Of a stretch of 18,407 nt of DNA, positions 14,800-18,407 are shown one piece after another. The notes under the pieces are model-generated. The model was not told the origin of the DNA. It saw only the letters and a list, made by a program, of their open reading frames with translations, and did not search any database. Within the stretch, counting starts at the first letter, position 1. Every line of letters begins with the position of its first letter. Source of the DNA: an uncultured Eubacteriales bacterium (GTDB lineage: Bacteria > Bacillota > Clostridia > Oscillospirales > Oscillospiraceae); the NCBI GenBank assembly GCA_900545805.1, contig URAL01000036.1:1-18407 (forward strand). The letters run 5' to 3'. The translations under genes were made by a program, and so were the position numbers.

Positions 14800-14871
14800 A
14801 TTTTCCTCCCGATATTTTTTGCGCAGCCGTCACAAGATTACAATCTCTGACAGTTGTGCTTTGTTAATGTC

Positions 14872-14900
14872 ATGATAAATTAAAACCGACATAATTGCAA
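14872..14900 (-). promoter_or_regulatory. Possible promoter for the LRR-SLH gene
   Basis: On the minus strand, -35 TTGCAA (14895-14900) and -10 TATCAT (14872-14877) have a 17-bp spacer in an AT-rich region about 70 bp ahead of the start codon. The boxes are moderately conserved only. Confidence 0.4.
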
Positions 14901-14930
14901 TATATTGTGCTAAATTTACTAAAGAAAAGC

Positions 14931-14950
14931 GGAATGGGAAAGCCCATTCC
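14931..14950 (-). terminator. Possible second terminator downstream of the UbiB-like gene
   Basis: GGAATGGG, loop AAAG, CCCATTCC is a perfect 8-bp stem. On the minus strand it is followed by GCTTTTCTTT. It lies beyond the main terminator and repeat copy C, so it may be a back-up. Confidence 0.4.
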
Positions 14951-14989
14951 CAACACGGTGCGGCGCAAAGCAGGTTTCGTCGGCAGCTT

Positions 14990-15047
14990 CGATACCGGGC
15001 GCCGGCAATATCCGTATCCGTAGGTGCGTCAAAGCGCCTCTAAAAAG
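14990..15047 (+). repeat. GCGCCTC-ended interspersed repeat, copy C
   Basis: It begins CGATACCGGGC, as copy B does. It has a small inverted pair, GATAC (14991-14995) and GTATC (15014-15018). Its last 34 bases (15014-15047) match copy D (17254-17287) at 30 positions. It lies between the UbiB-like gene's terminator and the LRR gene's upstream region. Confidence 0.6.
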
Positions 15048-15076
15048 AAGAAAGCCCCCGGTCAACTGACCGGGGG
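15041..15076 (-). terminator. Terminator of the UbiB-like gene
   Basis: CCCCCGGT (15055-15062), a six-base loop and ACCGGGGG (15069-15076) form a strong stem 15 bp after the stop codon at 15092. On the minus strand it is followed by the interrupted T-tract CTTTCTTCTTTTTA. The T-tract is shared with the end of repeat copy C. Confidence 0.75.
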
Positions 15077-15091
15077 TTCCCCTTCCATCCA

Positions 15092-16483
15092 CTATTCTTC
15101 GCTATCTCCATAGAGCTCAGGATCGAGCTCGTCATACTCTTCGTCAATAAACTCATCCGGTTCAAGAGCGTTGCCGTTATAGTGCAGCGCGCTGCCGGAG
15201 ATGAGCCTGCGGTGGGATATCTTCCGCGTTATGCTTCCGGCCACGCCCTTGACCATCGACTGCGCGGCAAGGTGCTTGCCGATGATTGCGGCAAGGTCTG
15301 TCTTCGGCGAGAGGTCGGACACCGTGCCCTCCATGATCGACAGGCTGCGCCAGAACATCGTCATCGATTTCGGCACCTTGATGCCGAAGTCACGCGCAAT
15401 GCGGTATAGGTCGGCGAAAATGTCGACCGTGCTGCTCATCTGCGCCATGGACAGGATGCGGTACTTATCCAGATACGCCTGCATGCGGCCGTAGTATGCC
15501 TCGCGGTCAAGCTCCGGGTCATGCTCGCAGATCTTCAGAACCGCATTTGCAAAGCTCAGATAGTCGTTGCTGAATATCGCCTTCATGCATACCTTTATGA
15601 GCTCGGCATCGGTGCTCGTGAGCGTTCCCATCATGCCGAGGTCGAGCCAGACGATGCGCCCGTCCCACACGCGGACATTGCCCGGATGCGGGTCTGCGTG
15701 GAAAAACCTGTCCTCGGAAAACTGCTTGATGTAGTTATTTATAAACTTCGTGCAGACCTCCTGCACGTTATATCCCTGCTCCTCCATCGCGGCCTTATTC
15801 GTAAGCTCAAAGCCGCCGATGTATTCCATGACCAGAATATGCTTTGTCGAAAGCTCGTCGTACACACGCGGGCAGTAGACATACTTTATGCCCTCAATAT
15901 TCTCGCGCACACGGCGGATGTTATCGGCCTCGCGCTCGAAATCCATCTCCTCCTGCGCGACGGCCCACACCTCGTCAATGGTATCGCCGAGATTCATGAC
16001 GTTATTGATCTTCTTGAGCTTAATAACATTCAGTGCACTTTTAAGAAGCCTTACGTCGCGCTCCATGACCGAATATATCTCAGGGCGCCGGATCTTCACA
16101 GCGACGTGCGTTCCGTCGAGCAGCACGGCCTCGTGCACCTGTGCTATCGACGCTGCGCCCAGCGGGTACGGCATAATCTGCCTGAACACCCTGTTCCACG
16201 GCTGCCCGTATTCCTCGCTTATTATCTCGCGTATCTGAGCGGTAACGAGGTGCGAGGCGTCGGTTCTCAGATCCTCGAGCTTTTTGCAGTGCTCCATGGG
16301 GATAATCTCGGGGTGCATCGACAGCAGCTGGCCGAGCTTTACAAACGTCGGGCCGAGCTCCTTGAGCATCTCGCACAGCGCATCCGGGCTCATCCCCTGC
16401 GTGATCTTATATTTTCTTATTACCTTTACTATCTCAAGCAGGCGCTTTGCGTCGGCGCCCGTTTCCATCGCGGCATTTGCCAT
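15092..16483 (-). CDS. ABC1/UbiB (AarF)-family kinase-like protein
   Basis: This family has an atypical protein-kinase fold with ATPase activity and is tied in other bacteria and mitochondria to ubiquinone synthesis and lipid handling; its role in anaerobic Firmicutes is not settled. The KxGQ motif (Lys49-Leu-Gly-Gln52) is present, the Ala-rich loop is PLGAASIAQVHEA (107-119), and the ATP lysine is in VAVKIRRP (Lys130). The catalytic loop HADPHPGN (262-269) and metal-binding DLG (Asp281) are intact. The 463-residue protein ends in an acidic tail (EEYDELDPELYGDSEE). I see no obvious C-terminal membrane pair. It starts 14 bp after the membrane-protein gene stops, so the two form an operon. Confidence 0.92.
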   Translation of the reverse strand: MANAAMETGADAKRLLEIVKVIRKYKITQGMSPDALCEMLKELGPTFVKLGQLLSMHPEIIPMEHCKKLEDLRTDASHLVTAQIREIISEEYGQPWNRVFRQIMPYPLGAASIAQVHEAVLLDGTHVAVKIRRPEIYSVMERDVRLLKSALNVIKLKKINNVMNLGDTIDEVWAVAQEEMDFEREADNIRRVRENIEGIKYVYCPRVYDELSTKHILVMEYIGGFELTNKAAMEEQGYNVQEVCTKFINNYIKQFSEDRFFHADPHPGNVRVWDGRIVWLDLGMMGTLTSTDAELIKVCMKAIFSNDYLSFANAVLKICEHDPELDREAYYGRMQAYLDKYRILSMAQMSSTVDIFADLYRIARDFGIKVPKSMTMFWRSLSIMEGTVSDLSPKTDLAAIIGKHLAAQSMVKGVAGSITRKISHRRLISGSALHYNGNALEPDEFIDEEYDELDPELYGDSEE

Positions 16484-16497
16484 TTATGTTCCTGCCT

Positions 16498-17148
16498 TCA
16501 AATTTCAGTGTCGAGAATATAGCATGTGTGGGCAACATTGCCGTCGTCAGTGAAGCTTACTATGCTGCCTTCGACCGTTTTATAAGTGTCCGGCCGAACG
16601 GCAAGAACAAGGTCTGTATCCTTTTCCCAAAGGTAAACAGCGTTTTCATAGCTAATCTCGCCGCTGCGCAGTGCAACGCGGATCGACATGCTGACATTAT
16701 CGTAAGTATACTCCTCGGCGTCGCCTATCTCGATCCTGCCGAGCTCCACAGGCTCGGTAGCGGGATCTATGATAAAGCCCCTGCGCTGCTTCCCCTCGGC
16801 ATTTATGAATTTGACAGCGGTAAAGCCCGTTTCCTCGGCTGAGGCGTCAAGCTCCAGTGCATCGGGCTTTACGAGGTACAGCATGCGCTTCCCCGTCCAC
16901 ACCCACGCACAGCCGGGGTACTTCTCGCTCTCGGCGGCAAAGCGCTGATAGTCAGCGCGGCAGGCGGCCTGCGCCTCGGCGGGCGTTGTCGCCTCCAGAC
17001 CGTCTATATGCACCTGATACACCGGCGCGACCTGAGATATCTTATATTTATGTATGCCGAAAACAACGCCGAGCACGATAAGCGTCACCACAGCGCATAT
17101 TATGTAAACTCGTTTTGAGCTTTTTCTGCTCCTTCTTCTTGCAGGCAT
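16498..17148 (-). CDS. Unknown single-pass membrane protein
   Basis: I do not recognise a family. The 216-residue protein begins with a strongly basic stretch (MPARRRSRKSSKR), then one hydrophobic helix at about 14-32 (VYIICAVVTLIVLGVVFGI). The remaining ~180 residues, with no cysteine-rich or catalytic motif I can name, are expected outside the membrane. The frame is open upstream to 17199, but the ATG at 17146-17148 has GGGAGG seven bases upstream and puts the basic N-terminus in the cytoplasm. A good promoter lies just upstream. It is followed 14 bp later by the UbiB-like gene; a shared role at the membrane is possible but unproven. Confidence 0.8.
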   Translation of the reverse strand: MPARRRSRKSSKRVYIICAVVTLIVLGVVFGIHKYKISQVAPVYQVHIDGLEATTPAEAQAACRADYQRFAAESEKYPGCAWVWTGKRMLYLVKPDALELDASAEETGFTAVKFINAEGKQRRGFIIDPATEPVELGRIEIGDAEEYTYDNVSMSIRVALRSGEISYENAVYLWEKDTDLVLAVRPDTYKTVEGSIVSFTDDGNVAHTCYILDTEI

Positions 17149-17177
17149 TATTCTGCCTCCCGTAACTAACTTCGTAT

Positions 17178-17206
17178 ATTCTAACAGAAATCCGCCCACA
17201 TAACAA
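17178..17206 (-). promoter_or_regulatory. Promoter for the membrane protein-UbiB operon
   Basis: On the minus strand, -35 TTGTTA (17201-17206), a 17-bp spacer and -10 TAGAAT (17178-17183) lie 30 bp ahead of the start codon. Confidence 0.65.
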
Positions 17207-17226
17207 GTTATTTTTAGCGGCGATTT

Positions 17227-17287
17227 GACGCAGCTGCCAATACGGTGATTGCGGTATCCGTAGCTGCGTCCGTGCGCCTCTAAAAAG
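17227..17287 (+). repeat. GCGCCTC-ended interspersed repeat, copy D, overlapping a stop codon
   Basis: An imperfect palindrome, GACGCAGCT (17227-17235) with AGCTGCGTC (17262-17270), also has an inner ATAC/GTAT pair. The tail GCGCCTCTAAAAAG (17274-17287) is identical to that of copy C. The TAG stop and the preceding Phe codon of the lipoprotein gene on the other strand lie inside this tail. Confidence 0.65.
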
Positions 17288-18140
17288 CCTGCGCGTCTAC
17301 GAGCACCTCGCGCGTTCCGCTCGAGTCCGTCGTTGTTATAATGTATATCGGCAGAAGATACTGCCCGTCGGCGTAATAGCCGTAAGCAAGACTCTGCGAA
17401 TTTTCGGCATAGGGGTCGTCCTTGTAAAGCTCAAGCCCCGCGCCGCAGCCGTTTTTCGCCATCATGTCGCCGACCTTATCGCCTGCTACGATGGACACCT
17501 CGCTGCAGCCCATGAGCTTCGCCGTGTTGTTTGTAAGCTGCACTATCTCACCGTCGGCATTGACGCTGATGCTCAGATAATAGTCCCCGCGCACGATCGT
17601 TCCGCCATTGATCGTCGGGTACAGCGTCACAGTCTTAAACAGCAGTCCTCTGTCGCCGTTTACCGTTTCCACGGTCTCGCCAGACCAGCCGTCAGGGCAC
17701 AGTCCCATAGCCTCGGCAAAATCCTTGGCTATGATCAGCGCGAGCTCATCGCCGATCTGGGTCTTATTCGTCGTTCGGTCTGCGCGGTCATACGACCAAA
17801 AGCCCGTCTCCTCATCGTAGCTCAGGCTGCATCTATCGTTTTTGTAGACAACGGAGCTTCCGTTCTGCGTTTTTTTCATTGCGTCGATATCGCACTTGAA
17901 TATTTTACTCACAGCAATGCGGAACTCCTCAAAGTCAGGCGTAAGCTCATAAATGACAGCTTTCCCGTCCTGCTGCATGTCCGCAAGCGGCATTGACGGT
18001 TTGAATATGACCGGGTTCGCAGCATGCTGCCATACAGGGTGCATCACATCTGCCGTGCTCGGCTCGACCTTTGTGCAGGCGCACAGGGCTGTCAGCATTA
18101 TAAGGCTCAGTATCAGGGCTGTTGTTCTCTTAAATTTCAT
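17280..18140 (-). CDS. Unknown lipoprotein
   Basis: I do not recognise a family. The 286-residue protein has a lipoprotein signal, MKFKRTTALILSLIMLTALCAC, with lipobox LCA-C and Cys22 as the likely lipidated residue. It should be anchored to the outer face of the membrane. The mature part has few cysteines and a predicted mixed alpha/beta character, for example YYLSISVNADGEIVQL and YLLPIYIITTTDSSGTREVLVD near the C-terminus, somewhat like regulatory lipoproteins of the two-component YycH/YycI type, but I cannot assign it. GGAGG lies just ahead of the ATG. The gene ends within repeat copy D, which provides its last codons and TAG stop. No clear terminator follows. Confidence 0.82.
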   Translation of the reverse strand: MKFKRTTALILSLIMLTALCACTKVEPSTADVMHPVWQHAANPVIFKPSMPLADMQQDGKAVIYELTPDFEEFRIAVSKIFKCDIDAMKKTQNGSSVVYKNDRCSLSYDEETGFWSYDRADRTTNKTQIGDELALIIAKDFAEAMGLCPDGWSGETVETVNGDRGLLFKTVTLYPTINGGTIVRGDYYLSISVNADGEIVQLTNNTAKLMGCSEVSIVAGDKVGDMMAKNGCGAGLELYKDDPYAENSQSLAYGYYADGQYLLPIYIITTTDSSGTREVLVDAQAF

Positions 18141-18376
18141 CTTTTCCTCCTTTATCCGCTTGTTTTTTCCTTACACTTATATAATACAGCATAACAGCCA
18201 GATACCGGACATTATTTTTCCTTGAAAGCTGAATTTTGTGTATTCGGCCAAATATACCCGATTGTTTTTAGCGAGGCTGCACTAATGCCGCTCATAGTAA
18301 ATAGCCAAATGAAATTTGAATAACACCTCATCCGCCAGCTTTCATCTGACACGGCAGAAAGTCAAGCAAGTGCAAC

Positions 18377-18407
18377 AAAAACCTCGCGCGGAGTTTTCCA
18401 ACCGAGG
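18377..18407 (-). terminator. Terminator-like hairpin at the window edge
   Basis: On the minus strand, CCTCG ... CGAGG encloses an inner GGA-AAAC-TCC pair and is followed by TTTTTGTTG. It probably ends a minus-strand gene beyond the right edge. Between it and the lipoprotein start (18141-18376) I see an AT-rich upstream region and no gene. Confidence 0.55.

Noticed and set aside
17227..17270. Copy D palindrome as the lipoprotein gene's terminator
   Set aside because: On the minus strand the stem is followed by AAATCGCC, without a T-run.

Overview
The window looks like chromosomal DNA of a Gram-positive, GC-rich member of the Clostridia, probably a gut Oscillospirales (Oscillospiraceae/Ruminococcaceae-type) bacterium. 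The pointers are Firmicutes-type housekeeping genes (tepA next to an ftsK/spoIIIE translocase, mrnC, rqcH), strong GGAGG Shine-Dalgarno sequences, surface proteins with SLH domains and BspA-type leucine-rich repeats, and short palindromic interspersed repeats of a kind I recall from that order. The taxon is an inference; there is no 16S rRNA gene here.

Layout. 1-654: no credible gene, but a dense patch of small palindromic repeats. 687-1580 (+): secreted Ig-like plus SLH protein whose ribosome binding site lies inside a terminator-like hairpin. 1652-11705 (all -): a housekeeping block, in transcription order prfA (RF1), a TsaC/YwlC-CoaE fusion, an M18 aminopeptidase, tepA, uppP, ftsK/spoIIIE, mrnC and rqcH. 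Most junctions overlap or are a few bases long. Internal hairpins after the aminopeptidase, tepA and ftsK, and a promoter before uppP, suggest the block is divided into transcriptional sub-units. 11764-12120: a divergent reading frame that looks like a decayed phage or conjugative-element protein, next to the 3' end of tRNA-Arg(CCG) at 12158-12234 (-), which has its own promoter and terminator. 12366-12884 (+): Nudix hydrolase. 13135-14799 (-): BspA-like LRR protein with three SLH domains. 15092-17148 (-): an ABC1/UbiB-family kinase-like protein behind an unknown single-pass membrane protein. 17280-18140 (-): an unknown lipoprotein. 18377-18407 (-): a terminator-like hairpin, probably for a gene beyond the right edge.

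How the genes fit together. The central block serves translation and its quality control (RF1, t6A synthesis, 23S rRNA maturation by Mini-III, alanine tailing of stalled chains by RqcH), CoA synthesis, peptide turnover, and envelope and division work (UppP lipid-carrier recycling, FtsK/SpoIIIE DNA pumping, TepA). The flanks carry cell-surface and accessory genes separated by repeats.

I do not see a convincing new defence, biosynthetic or mobile system. The observations most worth a second look are two genes whose Shine-Dalgarno sequences lie in the 3' arm of terminator-like hairpins, the apparently crossed terminators of the convergent nudix/LRR pair, and a small GCGCCTC-ended repeat family, one copy of which supplies the stop codon of a lipoprotein gene.
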